Notes under the pieces: generated by a model | Told to the model about the DNA's origin: nothing | Database searches by the model: none | What the model saw: only the letters and a program-made list of their open reading frames with translations | Shown here: positions 17,639 through 30,577 of the stretch, piece by piece | Numbering within the stretch: the stretch's first letter is position 1 | How the letters are laid out: each line of letters starts with the position of its first letter | Assembly: GCF_014698995.1 (NCBI RefSeq) | Contig: NZ_JACWZZ010000005.1 | Location: 1-64,000 of the forward strand | Direction: 5' to 3' | Source of the DNA: Hymenobacter duratus | Lineage (GTDB): Bacteria; Bacteroidota; Bacteroidia; Cytophagales; Hymenobacteraceae | DNA length: 64,000 bases | Program-made: the position numbers and the translations under genes

Positions 17639-18595
17639 CTAAAATAAAGCCGCCGCCACCCGCCGGATGCTCTCCGACTTGCCCATGCTGTAGTAGTGCA
17701 GGCAGGGCACGCCGTGGGCCATCAGCTCGCGGCTCTGGTTGATGCACCACTCAATGCCGATTTCGCGGGCTGCCGTGTTGTCGGGGGCCAAGTGCACGGC
17801 ATCGGCCAGTTCTTCCGGAATGTTGAGGTAGAAGGCCCGGGGCAGCATCGTGAGCTGGCTTTTGGTGGTGAGCGGCTTGAGGCCGGGGATGATGGGCACG
17901 GTGATACCGGCCTCGCGGCAACGCTTCTCGAAGGCAAAGAACTGCTCGTTGTCGAAAAACATCTGCGTCACGATGTAGTCGGCGCCGCGGTCCACCTTGT
18001 GCTTGAGGTAGCGCAAATCGGCCCCGTAGTTCGGCGACTCGAAGTGCTTCTCAGGATAACCGGCCGTACCGATGCAGAAGTCGGTAGCCCAGGTGTCGTC
18101 CTGCTTTTCATCCAAATAGGCACCCTTGTTCAAGTCTGACACCTGCCCGATCAGGTCGCAGGCGTAGGCGTGGCCGTCGGGGTCGGGCTTGAAGCTGCCT
18201 TCCGATTTAATAGGGTCGCCGCGCAGCGCCAGCACGTTGTCGATGCCCAGAAAGTGCAGGTCGATGAGGGCGTTTTCGGTTTCCTCCTTCGAGAAGCCAC
18301 CACAGATCAGGTGGGGCACGGTGTCGACGTCGAAGCGGTTTTTGATGGCCGCGCAGATGCCCACGGTGCCGGGCCGCTTGCGCACGGTTTTCTTTTCCAG
18401 CAGGCCGTTGGGGTGCTGGCGGTACACGTACTCCTCGCGGTGGTAGGTCACGTCAATAAACGGCGGCTTGAACTCCATCAGGGGCTCGATGTTGGAGAAC
18501 AGGTTCTTGATGTTCTCGCCCTTTTTGGGGGGCAGGACCTCGAAGGAAAACAGCGTTTTGCCGTTGGCGCGGGTCAGGTGTTCGGTTACTTTCAT
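17639..18595 (-). CDS. metF: 5,10-methylenetetrahydrofolate reductase MetF
   Basis: A 318-residue FAD enzyme making the 5-methyl-THF used by MetH. The barrel begins FSFEVLPPKKGENI. DVTYHREEY, LALRGDP, GTAGYPEKH and TQMFFDN carry folate, FAD and catalytic Glu positions as in the family. The ATG at 18595 (MKVTEHL) is preferred over 18607. It is downstream of metH on the same strand, separated only by a 24-nt inverted repeat, so both may share the SAM riboswitch. Confidence 0.95.
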   Translation of the reverse strand: MKVTEHLTRANGKTLFSFEVLPPKKGENIKNLFSNIEPLMEFKPPFIDVTYHREEYVYRQHPNGLLEKKTVRKRPGTVGICAAIKNRFDVDTVPHLICGGFSKEETENALIDLHFLGIDNVLALRGDPIKSEGSFKPDPDGHAYACDLIGQVSDLNKGAYLDEKQDDTWATDFCIGTAGYPEKHFESPNYGADLRYLKHKVDRGADYIVTQMFFDNEQFFAFEKRCREAGITVPIIPGLKPLTTKSQLTMLPRAFYLNIPEELADAVHLAPDNTAAREIGIEWCINQSRELMAHGVPCLHYYSMGKSESIRRVAAALF

Positions 18596-18631
18596 CAGAA
18601 GCGCCAACTGGCAGGTGGCGAGGTATTGGAT

Positions 18632-18734
18632 GTAGCGCGAAGCTTTTGCTTCGCGTTTCGTTGATAAAAACAGATGCCGTGGCTGCGTTACAACACCATC
18701 AGCAACGGTACGCGAAGCAAATGCTTCGCGCTAC
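18632..18734. repeat. REP-like inverted repeat between metH and metF
   Basis: Two 24-nt arms (18632-18655 and 18711-18734) are reverse complements with one mismatch, and each is itself a palindrome of cgcgaagc...gcttcgcg form. They could fold into one long hairpin or two small ones. Similar GC-rich palindromic pairs occur at 40.7, 42.2 and 45.4 kb. Confidence 0.75.
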
Positions 18735-18737
18735 TGG

Positions 18738-22463
<3,726 letters not shown>

Positions 22464-22536
22464 ATCGGCTCTTCTAAAGAAAATCAGCGGCAAAAAGGGC
22501 CTATCCAGAAAGAGCCGGGCGCGAAGGCCGGTTCCG

Positions 22537-22650
22537 TACTTATCTTCTTCCAATGCTCGCAAAAGCATCGGAAAGGGAGTTAGCACCTTGTTTTATTTCA
22601 GGTTGCTAAGACGTCGTCGGGCCCAATCCCTCGGTCTTTCTGGATAAGTA
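22537..22650 (-). promoter_or_regulatory. SAM-I (S-box) riboswitch of metH-metF
   Basis: Read on the minus strand, the leader shows the S-box order. A P1 strand contains cttatc; then come gagggattgggccc and agcaacc with the kink-turn region, aaggtgctaactcc, and a closing gataag that pairs with the first strand. About 75-190 nt separate it from the metH ATG. A GC-rich hairpin (about 22508-22535) and a ccctttttg stretch between aptamer and start may be the expression platform. SAM binding would shut off methionine synthesis. Confidence 0.88.
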
Positions 22651-22820
22651 ACACAGCGAAGATACAACCGGAATCTTCAAATTTCAATTCGGAGAAAAGA
22701 GGCCTAGCAAGCCAGGAGCCAGCCGGAAGAGCAAAGAAGTTTTGAGCTGAATTAATATAATTGCTAGCATATAGTATCGTTTCCTAGTTGGTCGTTTCTG
22801 TTTCCTATTAGTGATTGACT

Positions 22821-23900
22821 ATGCTACTTCGTTTCTACACTGTTGTGCTGCCGGGGCTGCTCCTATGGGCCGAAAATAGCCTGGCGCAGAGAATGCCCGC
22901 CGGTGCTGGCCTGCAGGGTACGTATTACAACGGGATGAACTTTGAGCAGAAGGTGCTTACCCGCGCCGATGCGGCCATTGATTTCAACTGGAACAAGCAG
23001 CCGCCCGCCACCGGCGTGGGGGCCGAATATTTCTCGGTGCGCTGGGAAGGCTGGCTCCTGGTGCCTGAAACCGGCGAGTATGAGTTCGGTACCGTGATGG
23101 ATGACGGGCTGCGTTTCTGGCTGGGCAGGAAGCGCCTCATTGATTCCTGGCGCGACCAGGACCACGTGCCGGCTTCCGTGCGCATCCGGCTGGAAGGTGG
23201 CCGCTACTATCCGCTGCGGGTCGAATATTTTCAGAACCGCTGGGAGTCGCGGGCGCTGCTACAGTGGCGCCGCACCGACCAGCCAACAGCCGAATTCCAG
23301 CCCGTCAGCCAGCAACAGCTTTTTGCCGCTCTTCCGGCCACGGCCAAACCGATTCCTGAACCCACTCGCCCGCCCACCAGACCCGCACCCGCGCCACCTG
23401 TTGCGGTGCAGCCGGCGCCCCGGCCCGTCGCCGCCGCGCGCCAAACACGCCAGTCGGTGGCGGCAGCGCAGCCCAAAGCAACGGCGGATGCGGCCCCACC
23501 CCGTGCCAACCCTACCACGGATACGGCTGCCACGCTACCTGACTTAGGTGCATTACGGGCTGGTTCCGCTGTTACGCTGCCTAACTTGTATTTCACGCAG
23601 AGTACAGCTGCACTGCTGCCCTCGTCGCGGCCGGTGCTGAATGAACTGGCCCGTACGTTGCGGGCTCAGCCTACACTGCGCCTCGAAATAGGAGGCCACA
23701 CGGATAATGTGGGAGATGCTGCTCTCAACCTGCGCCTGTCCGAGCAGCGGGCCCGCGTGGTGCGGCAGTACCTGGTGCAGCAGGGCATCGACTCGGTGCG
23801 GCTAACGGCCCGTGGCTACGGCGGCACCCACCCCGTGGTGGACAACCGCGACCCGCAGCAAAGGCCTCGCAACCGCCGCGTGGAAGTGGTGGTGCAATAA
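22821..23900 (+). CDS. PA14-OmpA outer-membrane/peptidoglycan protein
   Basis: A 359-residue exported protein with a signal peptide at residues 1-23 (ending NSLAQ). A PA14 carbohydrate-binding-type domain spans about 30-155 (GLQGTYYNG, FSVRWEGWL, YEFGTVMDDGLRFWL). A Pro/Ala-rich linker covers about 160-240. An OmpA C-terminal domain spans about 245-359 with LEIGGHTDNVGDAALNLRLSEQRARVVRQYL, which binds peptidoglycan. ATG 22821 is chosen over TTG 22815. It may tether a glycan-binding head to the wall. Confidence 0.85.
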   Translation: MLLRFYTVVLPGLLLWAENSLAQRMPAGAGLQGTYYNGMNFEQKVLTRADAAIDFNWNKQPPATGVGAEYFSVRWEGWLLVPETGEYEFGTVMDDGLRFWLGRKRLIDSWRDQDHVPASVRIRLEGGRYYPLRVEYFQNRWESRALLQWRRTDQPTAEFQPVSQQQLFAALPATAKPIPEPTRPPTRPAPAPPVAVQPAPRPVAAARQTRQSVAAAQPKATADAAPPRANPTTDTAATLPDLGALRAGSAVTLPNLYFTQSTAALLPSSRPVLNELARTLRAQPTLRLEIGGHTDNVGDAALNLRLSEQRARVVRQYLVQQGIDSVRLTARGYGGTHPVVDNRDPQQRPRNRRVEVVVQ

Positions 23901-24102
23901 ACAGTACCAAGTCCTGTGTTCGGCCAGGTAGATTATAGGGAACTGCGGGACATTGTTTAGCAGCAAGCTGTACGTTGTACCTGCTGCTCGCACCTGCTCA
24001 AAAAATTGACAGAAAAAATAGGAAGTCGAAAACATATATGTAGCAACATCAGTTACAGTTTGCGAATCGGCACACAGCTGATTCCTGAAACCGTTTCTAT
24101 AC

Positions 24103-25236
24103 ATGAGCCAGACTCGCCATCTTTTTACGCCCGTGCAAGTGGGCGCGCTTACCCTGCCCAACCGCTTCGCCATGGCTCCCATGACGCGCAGCCGCGCCAC
24201 CAATGAGGCCACTGCCCCCACCGAATCTGTAGTGAAATACTACGTGCAGCGCGCTTCGGCAGGCCTTATCATCACGGAAGGCTCGCAGGTGTCCGCTCAG
24301 GGCGTGGGCTATATCAACACACCCGGTATCTACACCGCAGAGCAGGTAGCAGCCTGGAAGAAAGTAACGGATGCCGTGCATGCGGCAGGGGGCCGCATGT
24401 TCATTCAGCTTTGGCACGTGGGCCGCGTGTCGCACCCTTTTTTCCATAACGGCGAACTGCCCGTAGGCCCCTCGGCCATCAAGCCGGAAGGCGCCAAGGC
24501 TTTCACCGGCCAAGGCTTCGAGGATGTTCCCGCACCACGCGCACTGGAACTGAGCGAAATTCCAGGGGTGATAGACCAGTTCCGCCAGGCTGCCCGCAAC
24601 GCCAAACTAGCCGGCTTCGATGGGGCTGAGATTCACGGAGCCAATGGCTACCTGCTCGACCAGTTTATTCAGGATGGCTCGAACCAGCGCACCGATGCGT
24701 ACGGCGGCAGCCTGGAAAACCGCGCCCGCTTTACTCTGGAAGTGGTGCAGGCTGTAGTAGACGAACTGGGTGCCGACCGGGTGGGCATCCGCCTCTCGCC
24801 GCAAGGCAGCGCCAGTATCCAGGACTCCGACCCGGTGAAAACGTTTAGCTACCTCACCGAACAGCTCAACCAGTTCAACCTAGCCTACCTGCACGTTATC
24901 GAGGCCCTGCCCGGCCACCCGATGGCGCAACCGCAGGCGCCGACCGTAGCCGCGCACCTGCGCAAGATTTTCAACGGCACCTTTATCCTGAACGGTGGCT
25001 ACACCCAGGAAACCGCGGAAGAAGCGTTGGAAAACAACGAGGCCGACGTAATTGCCTTCGGCGTGCCGTTTATTGCCAACCCCGACCTAGTGGAGCGCTT
25101 CTGCATCGGGGCCGCCCTCAACAACCCCGACCCCGCCACATTCTACGTGCCCGGCGATAAAGGCTACATCGACTACCCGTCGTTGCAGGAGCAAGGAATC
25201 CACACAAAAGAACCTGTTGATTATCAGAATAATTAA
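24103..25236 (+). CDS. Old yellow enzyme family alkene reductase (NemA-like)
   Basis: A 377-residue FMN-dependent ene-reductase of the classical OYE/NemA type. Visible features are LPNRFAMAPMTRSRA at the N-terminus, the QLWHVGRVS strand, IHGANGYLLDQFIQDGSNQRTDAYGGSLENR (the active-site region) and the C-terminal phosphate-binding FGVPFIANPDL. It is cytoplasmic, probably reducing electrophilic alkenes or nitro compounds. The gene is monocistronic and followed by a terminator. It differs from the NamA-type paralogue at 60-61 kb. Confidence 0.92.
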   Translation: MSQTRHLFTPVQVGALTLPNRFAMAPMTRSRATNEATAPTESVVKYYVQRASAGLIITEGSQVSAQGVGYINTPGIYTAEQVAAWKKVTDAVHAAGGRMFIQLWHVGRVSHPFFHNGELPVGPSAIKPEGAKAFTGQGFEDVPAPRALELSEIPGVIDQFRQAARNAKLAGFDGAEIHGANGYLLDQFIQDGSNQRTDAYGGSLENRARFTLEVVQAVVDELGADRVGIRLSPQGSASIQDSDPVKTFSYLTEQLNQFNLAYLHVIEALPGHPMAQPQAPTVAAHLRKIFNGTFILNGGYTQETAEEALENNEADVIAFGVPFIANPDLVERFCIGAALNNPDPATFYVPGDKGYIDYPSLQEQGIHTKEPVDYQNN

Positions 25237-25260
25237 GCTCCGTTCTTCGGCTGCTCCGAT

Positions 25261-25297
25261 AAAAACCCGTCCTGGCGTAAGCTGGGGCGGGTTTTTT
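25261..25297 (+). terminator. Terminator after the OYE gene
   Basis: The stem aaaacccg...cgggtttt spans a tcctggcgtaagctgggg interior and is followed by a run of T. It lies 25 bp after the stop. Confidence 0.8.
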
Positions 25298-25486
25298 CAT
25301 GTATTGTGCGGCTCATCAGCAGATATTTCCCCAATAGTAGCAAGAAGTTGCTGGCCATAACTTCAGCATAGGAAGAGCACCAGAAATTTGCCGGATATGT
25401 TGAAAATTTCTGGCGCATGAGCAGCTGGATTCTGTATCTTACGCCTGCTCTGTCCTTCGCTCTCAGGTTCTTATCGGCCTATCTAC

Positions 25487-28015
25487 TTGCTTCTATTGTA
25501 CTCGCGCATCAGCTATTTTACCCTGCTTTTGGCACTGCTGCTGGCAGGAGCGCCAGCAGGCTGGGCGCAACAACTGCAGGTAACAGGCCGCATTACGGAG
25601 GCTGCTACTGGCAAGCCGGTTCCGTTTGCGTCCGTATTCGTGCCCGGCACTACAACCGGCGCTACCGCCGACGAAAACGGCCGCTACCAGCTCAGCACGG
25701 CGCCTGCCGATACGCTGGTGGCTTCAGCAATGGGTTTTGCTCCGCTCCGAAAAGCGCTAAAACGCCAGGCGGCCCGCCAAACCATTGATTTTGCGCTGGG
25801 CTCAGGAGCTGTATCGCTGGGGGAAGTGGTAGTACGCCCCCACGAAAACCCGGCCTACGTGATTATGCGCCGCGTGCAGCAGCACAAGGCCCGCAACAAC
25901 AAGCAGCAGCTGGATGCCTTCGAGTTCGACTCCTACAACCGCACCGAAATCAGCCTCAACAACCTGCCTGACCAAGTAAGCCGGCGCAAAGTGCTGCGCC
26001 AGATGACTGCCGTAGCCGACAGCCTGGGGCTGGAGCGCGGAGCCGATGGCAAGCCGGTGGTTCCCATTTTCGCCTCTGAGATGCTTTCCCGCTACTATGT
26101 GCTGCGCCAGCCAGTGCGGCGGCGCGAGGAAATCCGGCATACCCAGATGCGCGGCATGGCCCCGCGTGAAGGCTCAGTGGTTTCGCAGGTTACAGGCTCG
26201 TCGTTTCAGGACTGGGACTTCTACCGCAACTGGCAGCAGATAATGGGCAAGGATTTCGTGTCGCCGATTGCTGACGGCTGGAAGTTCTCCTACGAGTATG
26301 AGCTGCAGGACTCGCTGTTCATCGGCCAGGACTACTGCTACCAGCTGGCCGTGGCACCGCGCCGGCCGCAGGATCTGGCCTTCACCGGCACCATCTGGAT
26401 TACGGCCGACACCTATGCTCTGCGCCGCATCGATGTGCATGTGAGCCCGGAGGCCAACCTCAACTTCATTGATCAGATTCGGGTGTGGCAGGAGCTGACC
26501 CCAACGGCTGCCGGGCCATGGCTGCCATTGCGTACCCGCGTGGTGGTCGGCATCCGGCCTACCAAGCAGAGCACCGGCGTAGTGGCTCGCTTCGTCACCG
26601 TCAATTCGGCTTTTGAGGCGCAGAAGCCGCACCCGCTGGCCTTCTACGACCGGCCGCTGGAAACCGTGACCAACGCCCCGAAGCTGCCCGCCGACTTTTT
26701 TGAGAAGAACCGGCCCGATACCCTTTCAGTGCAGGAGCAACGCACGCTGATGGTATTGGACTCGGTGCGCAAACTGCCGGCGGTCCGCTCGCTGCTGGAA
26801 GTGGCCGATGTGGTGGTGAACGGCTACTACCGGGTGGGCAAATTCGATGTAGGACCGGTACTGGCCACGCTCGGCTACAACAACATTGAAGGGCTGCGGC
26901 CCCGCATTGGGTTCCGCACTACCCCTGAAATAAGCCGCGACTGGACACTACGCGCCTATTTGGCCTACGGCACCCGCGACGGCCGCTTCAAGTACGGCGC
27001 CCGGGCCACCCACGTCCTCGACCGCCGTACCTGGACTACCATCGGCTTCGAATACCGCCACGACCTGGACCAGGTAGCGTTGCTTGATAACGACTACGCC
27101 CTTGAAAATCCACTGTTTGAGGCCTCGGCTCGCCTCGGCAACATTGATCGGGGCCGTCCCGTCCTGCGCGACCTGTCTTCCCTGTCGCTGCAGTCGGATT
27201 TGTTCCGGGGCTTCACCCAGAAAGTAACCTTCCGCCACCAGCAGTTCCGCCCGCTCTACCGCTTCGCCTACTACACCGGCGACTCGCGGCTGGGAGCTCC
27301 CACCGAAGATCAGTTCGGCGTTTCGGAGATTGTATTGGAGTCGCGCTACGGGCCCGACGAAGTGCTGGTACAGAACGAAAATCAGAACCGCCGCACATCC
27401 ATTGGACTGAAGCGGCTGCCTGTCACGACACTACGCTACACGCTGGGCCTCAACCGGTTTTTGGGCGGCGACTTCCGCTACCATAAGCTCAATCTACTCA
27501 TCACGCAAAGCGTGCGGCTGGGCCAGTTGGGGCGGAGCACTTACACGCTCGATGCGGGCTACATCCCGAGCACCGTGCCGTATCCGGTGCTGAAAGCACA
27601 CCTCGGCAACCAGTCGCCGTTCTACAATGCCGGTGCCTATAACCTGATGCGCTACTTTGAGTTCGTGAGTGACCGGTACGTGGCCCTGCGTCTCGACCAT
27701 CATTTTGAAGGCTTCCTGCTCAACTCGGTACCTGCTATCAAGAAACTCAACTGGCGCTTGGTAGCTACCGGCAACATACTGTATGGGGCCGTAGCCCGCG
27801 CCAACGATGCCATTATTCCGCGCCTCGACCCCGAAAGTGGCGAGCCGCTGCCCCGGTTTCAGCCACTAGGGCGCCTACCTTATGCTGAAGTGGGCTATGG
27901 CGTGGAAAATATCTTTCGGGTAGCCCGCGTTGACTTGCTTCACCGCCTTACCTATCGTAACTCGCCCGGGGCTCGTAACTTTGGGGTGAAATTCAGCTTA
28001 CAGTTCCGGCTGTGA
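25487..28015 (+). CDS. DUF5686 outer-membrane protein with carboxypeptidase-like N-domain
   Basis: An 842-residue protein typical of Bacteroidota. A signal peptide (to about residue 28, GWAQQ) is followed by a CarboxypepD_reg/CNA-like beta domain (residues 30-110, VTGRITEAATGKPVPFASVFVPGTT). The rest matches DUF5686: NPAYVIMRRVQQHK, SYNRTEISL, then a long beta-strand-rich region likely forming an outer-membrane barrel, ending NFGVKFSLQFRL. There is no ATG at the N-terminus; TTG at 25487 or 25496 is likely. The function is unknown; homologues are linked to surface or polysaccharide functions. Confidence 0.85.
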   Translation: MLLLYSRISYFTLLLALLLAGAPAGWAQQLQVTGRITEAATGKPVPFASVFVPGTTTGATADENGRYQLSTAPADTLVASAMGFAPLRKALKRQAARQTIDFALGSGAVSLGEVVVRPHENPAYVIMRRVQQHKARNNKQQLDAFEFDSYNRTEISLNNLPDQVSRRKVLRQMTAVADSLGLERGADGKPVVPIFASEMLSRYYVLRQPVRRREEIRHTQMRGMAPREGSVVSQVTGSSFQDWDFYRNWQQIMGKDFVSPIADGWKFSYEYELQDSLFIGQDYCYQLAVAPRRPQDLAFTGTIWITADTYALRRIDVHVSPEANLNFIDQIRVWQELTPTAAGPWLPLRTRVVVGIRPTKQSTGVVARFVTVNSAFEAQKPHPLAFYDRPLETVTNAPKLPADFFEKNRPDTLSVQEQRTLMVLDSVRKLPAVRSLLEVADVVVNGYYRVGKFDVGPVLATLGYNNIEGLRPRIGFRTTPEISRDWTLRAYLAYGTRDGRFKYGARATHVLDRRTWTTIGFEYRHDLDQVALLDNDYALENPLFEASARLGNIDRGRPVLRDLSSLSLQSDLFRGFTQKVTFRHQQFRPLYRFAYYTGDSRLGAPTEDQFGVSEIVLESRYGPDEVLVQNENQNRRTSIGLKRLPVTTLRYTLGLNRFLGGDFRYHKLNLLITQSVRLGQLGRSTYTLDAGYIPSTVPYPVLKAHLGNQSPFYNAGAYNLMRYFEFVSDRYVALRLDHHFEGFLLNSVPAIKKLNWRLVATGNILYGAVARANDAIIPRLDPESGEPLPRFQPLGRLPYAEVGYGVENIFRVARVDLLHRLTYRNSPGARNFGVKFSLQFRL

Positions 28016-28106
28016 GGCAAATAAGCCGCGCTGCTTTGCGGAAATCTGCTGCACAGATGGTTATCCATTACTGAATGCAACCCCGGAGCTGGTTTCAGGC
28101 TCCTTA

Positions 28107-28415
28107 ATGAATCAAACTTCTCCGCTTTTTGTAAGAGAACTTATGGCATACGAAGTAGACAACCTGACCCTGGCCGAAGCCACCCGCCACGCTCCCTTTG
28201 TGGACTATGCCCGTTGCATCGACGCCAGCCAACGCCCTTATAACCACGTAGGTGACTGGCCCGAGGAAGGCGGCTTGTACCCGGTACGCGTGGTAGACTC
28301 CCGCACCGAAGGCATGGGCCTGATCCATGTGCTCGGCTTTCAGGGCGAGGCTCCCTTTTACAACGCCTTTGCCCCGCACCGCTTTGAGGTTATCCTGACG
28401 GTGTGGCTGAACTAG
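28107..28415 (+). CDS. Small hypothetical protein
   Basis: 102 residues from ATG 28107, or 90 from ATG 28143 (MAYEVDNLTL). It is soluble with no signal peptide and no motif I recognise. Conserved-looking segments are HVGDWPEEGGLYPVRVVDSRTEG. It ends 16 bp before a strong terminator, so it is a real transcribed unit. Confidence 0.6.
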   Translation: MNQTSPLFVRELMAYEVDNLTLAEATRHAPFVDYARCIDASQRPYNHVGDWPEEGGLYPVRVVDSRTEGMGLIHVLGFQGEAPFYNAFAPHRFEVILTVWLN

Positions 28416-28430
28416 CCTGACACTTCCCTA

Positions 28431-28476
28431 AACAGAACGGGCCGGTCTACAGATGTAGGCCGGCCCGTTCTGTTTT
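28431..28476 (+). terminator. Strong terminator
   Basis: A near-perfect stem starting aacagaacgggccgg and ending ccggcccgttctgtt is followed by TTTT. It closes the small hypothetical gene just outside the inserted element. Confidence 0.85.
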
Positions 28477-28514
28477 ATGCTTCAGATATCAGATACTAGA
28501 GAGCAAACTAGGCT

Positions 28515-28554
28515 AAAAAAGAACGACCCGGCTGCCGAATGGCAACCGGGTCGT
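28515..28554 (-). terminator. Original tRNA-fMet terminator, displaced by insertion
   Basis: A 14-bp stem (28523-28536 with 28541-28554, loop gaat, one G-T pair) is followed on the minus strand by six Ts (complement of 28515-28520). It abuts the left attachment repeat. Without the element it would sit directly after the tRNA-fMet 3' end, so it is probably the host terminator now 8 kb from its gene. Confidence 0.75.
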
Positions 28555-28557
28555 CGG

Positions 28558-28577
28558 AGGTAGCGGGGACTGGACTC
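28558..28577. repeat. Left attachment site (attL)
   Basis: aggtagcggggactggactc, identical to 36507-36526. It contains the last 17 nt of the tRNA-fMet gene; the sequence diverges at both sides. Confidence 0.88.
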
Positions 28578-28678
28578 CCCAACAATAACATGAATTCCAC
28601 TAATGTTAATCAAAAACTCAATCAGGGCTTATCTTAAGGTATTTTGGTTTGTTGTTTACATAGCTATTCACTAGATTT

Positions 28679-28700
28679 ACTGTGTAACAACTGTGTAAAT
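28679..28700 (+). promoter_or_regulatory. Integrase arm-type site, left
   Basis: Two copies of an actgtgta motif spaced 11 bp apart end in actgtgtaaat, just before the integrase start. A matching 22-bp site (19 of 22 identical) in the same orientation lies near the right end. Paired sites at both ends of a tyrosine-recombinase element are usual for arm binding; here this is inferred. Confidence 0.6.
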
Positions 28701-28709
28701 CAGTAGGAC

Positions 28710-30014
28710 ATGAAGCCCCAGCCCCGCAAACCTCAGACCCGTAACGCCGCCTCAACTAAACTCAGGCTGGTTAACATCAGCCAGAAATCTGGATTGGGTT
28801 CTATCGTGGTGCAATACAGCCACAGCGGCAAAGTCAAGTGGTTTACCACGGGCCAACGGGTCACAAGTGGACAATGGCAGGAAGCAAAGCAAGAGATTAA
28901 GGCCGGTGCCCTAGATGACAACACACGGCCCAAAGCAGAGCAAAACCAGACTGCTAAAGCCAACGCACATATCCGCACTGTGAAGGCTAACCTAGACGGA
29001 ATTATAACCGCCTACATCCAAGCCCACGGCGAAAAGCCCAGCCTTGTCACCTTAGAGGCTCAATACAATCTGCTAAAAGCTCCTGAGGCCCCAGCTATCC
29101 CAGACCGTACAAACGTTTTGGAGGCACTAGAATCCTTCATTCAGAACAAAGACGTAAAGCCCAACAGCCTCAAAGCATACACGTCCCTGCGGCAGAACCT
29201 TCGACTCTATGCCCCGGCAGCCGCTTGGGAAGTGGAAACGCTTACCATTGCCGATTTTGAGGCTTTTCAAAAATGGTTAGTTGGGAGGGAGTTTCACAAT
29301 ACCACGGTAGAACGCCGAGTCATTGCTATGAAGAAATTTCTAGAATCACATACTGATAAACTTACCTTCCACCACCGGGATCTGAAGCCAATATATAAGG
29401 TAAAAGCTCCAAAGAACTTGATAGTTGTAACACTAGATACTGACGAATTGAAGGCGTTAGAAGCTCTCGACCTAAGCACCCAGCCTAGGCTAGAGCGAAT
29501 TAAAACCTTGTTCTTGTTGCAGTGCTGGACTGGCTTGCGCTTCTCAGATGTTATCTATCTGAACTCAACTCATGTGCATAACGGCGTGGTGAATACTGAC
29601 ATCGACAAAACCGGGGATTTTTCGTCGGTACCGTTATTTCCGGCTTCAAAGCGGATACTGGATAGCATTGGACCGAATCCCATCACGGTAACCAACCAAG
29701 AGTACAACCGGGTCATCAAAGACGTTATCCGCATTCTTTCTGAGCAAGTTCCCAATCTTCAAAGGGAAATAACTCAATTTCACCAAGTTGGTAATGTAAG
29801 AGTAAAGGAAACAAAAGCGAAATGGCAATGGATAACGACCCATACGGCCCGCCGCACCTTTATTACTATGTGCATAGAAAAGGGTGTTGCACAGCACTTT
29901 GTAATGAAGTGGTCAAATCACTCAGATGCCCGCAGCTTCCGGAAGTATCAGAACGTAGTGCAAGGTGAAACGGCAGCAGCACAACAGTTGATAGAAGCCT
30001 TTGAAGCCAGTTAA
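28710..30014 (+). CDS. int: Tyrosine site-specific integrase
   Basis: A 434-residue phage-type integrase that would recombine the element with the tRNA-fMet 3' end. An N-terminal arm-binding domain (about 1-90) is followed by a SAM-like core-binding domain (about 130-225, SLKAYTSLRQNLRLYAP) and the catalytic domain. Catalytic residues are visible: Arg277 (GLRFSD), His378 and Arg381 (HTARR), His404 (SNHSD) and nucleophile Tyr413 (FRKYQNV). It begins 132 bp inside attL. The layout is typical of Bacteroidota integrases. Confidence 0.93.
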   Translation: MKPQPRKPQTRNAASTKLRLVNISQKSGLGSIVVQYSHSGKVKWFTTGQRVTSGQWQEAKQEIKAGALDDNTRPKAEQNQTAKANAHIRTVKANLDGIITAYIQAHGEKPSLVTLEAQYNLLKAPEAPAIPDRTNVLEALESFIQNKDVKPNSLKAYTSLRQNLRLYAPAAAWEVETLTIADFEAFQKWLVGREFHNTTVERRVIAMKKFLESHTDKLTFHHRDLKPIYKVKAPKNLIVVTLDTDELKALEALDLSTQPRLERIKTLFLLQCWTGLRFSDVIYLNSTHVHNGVVNTDIDKTGDFSSVPLFPASKRILDSIGPNPITVTNQEYNRVIKDVIRILSEQVPNLQREITQFHQVGNVRVKETKAKWQWITTHTARRTFITMCIEKGVAQHFVMKWSNHSDARSFRKYQNVVQGETAAAQQLIEAFEAS

Positions 30015-30577
30015 TACCACTGGCTATTTTGACTTTGCATCATAGATATTTCCTTCTTGTAAGGAGCTGTTACGTATAGATATGTAGTTTTTTATATGCT
30101 TTATAGACTCCGATAAAGGGCGTTATGAGGGAAAAAACAACGATAACAATAGAATGATTGATTATGCAAAGCTTTGGTGTACAGACTCATGCGGTGCAGG
30201 AGTCCAGTATCCCCCCCGCCCTATAGGAGGAGGAGGCCCCTCCCCTTTAAAAAGTAGGAGGTACGCGCACAGAATTTTTGGGAAGAAGTATTCTGTAAAT
30301 CAGGATTATAATAAAATATAAAGGGTTAGACTTTAGAAGTTGAAATTCTAAGGCTACGTTGAGGGTGTAGCTTAATATCATCGCTACTTCTGCCTCACTT
30401 TTGAGGAACTACCCAATCCGCATTGAGACAGGGTGGCAAGAATAATACCCAAAGCCAATCCCTTATTTCTTATGTGGTAGGGGACGGCCTTTGGCACAAG
30501 GGAGAGAATGCAGCGAAGCGGAATGAAAAACCGCAGTAGTCACCGCTACTCTCCTGCCTATTAACCTTCACCATTAT
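30015..30577. other. Non-coding region before the replication gene
   Basis: 563 bp with no supported gene. It holds a G/C-skewed patch near 30210-30247 (runs of C, then aggaggagg, then cccctcccc) and an imperfect inverted pair ccaaagcc (about 30449-30456) / ggcctttgg (30486-30494). Its position directly before a replication initiator makes it the best candidate for an origin or nick site, which is inference only. Confidence 0.4.

Noticed and set aside
28558..28577. A second, truncated tRNA gene at the left element end
   Set aside because: Only the 3'-terminal 17 nt are present; it is the attachment repeat left by insertion.
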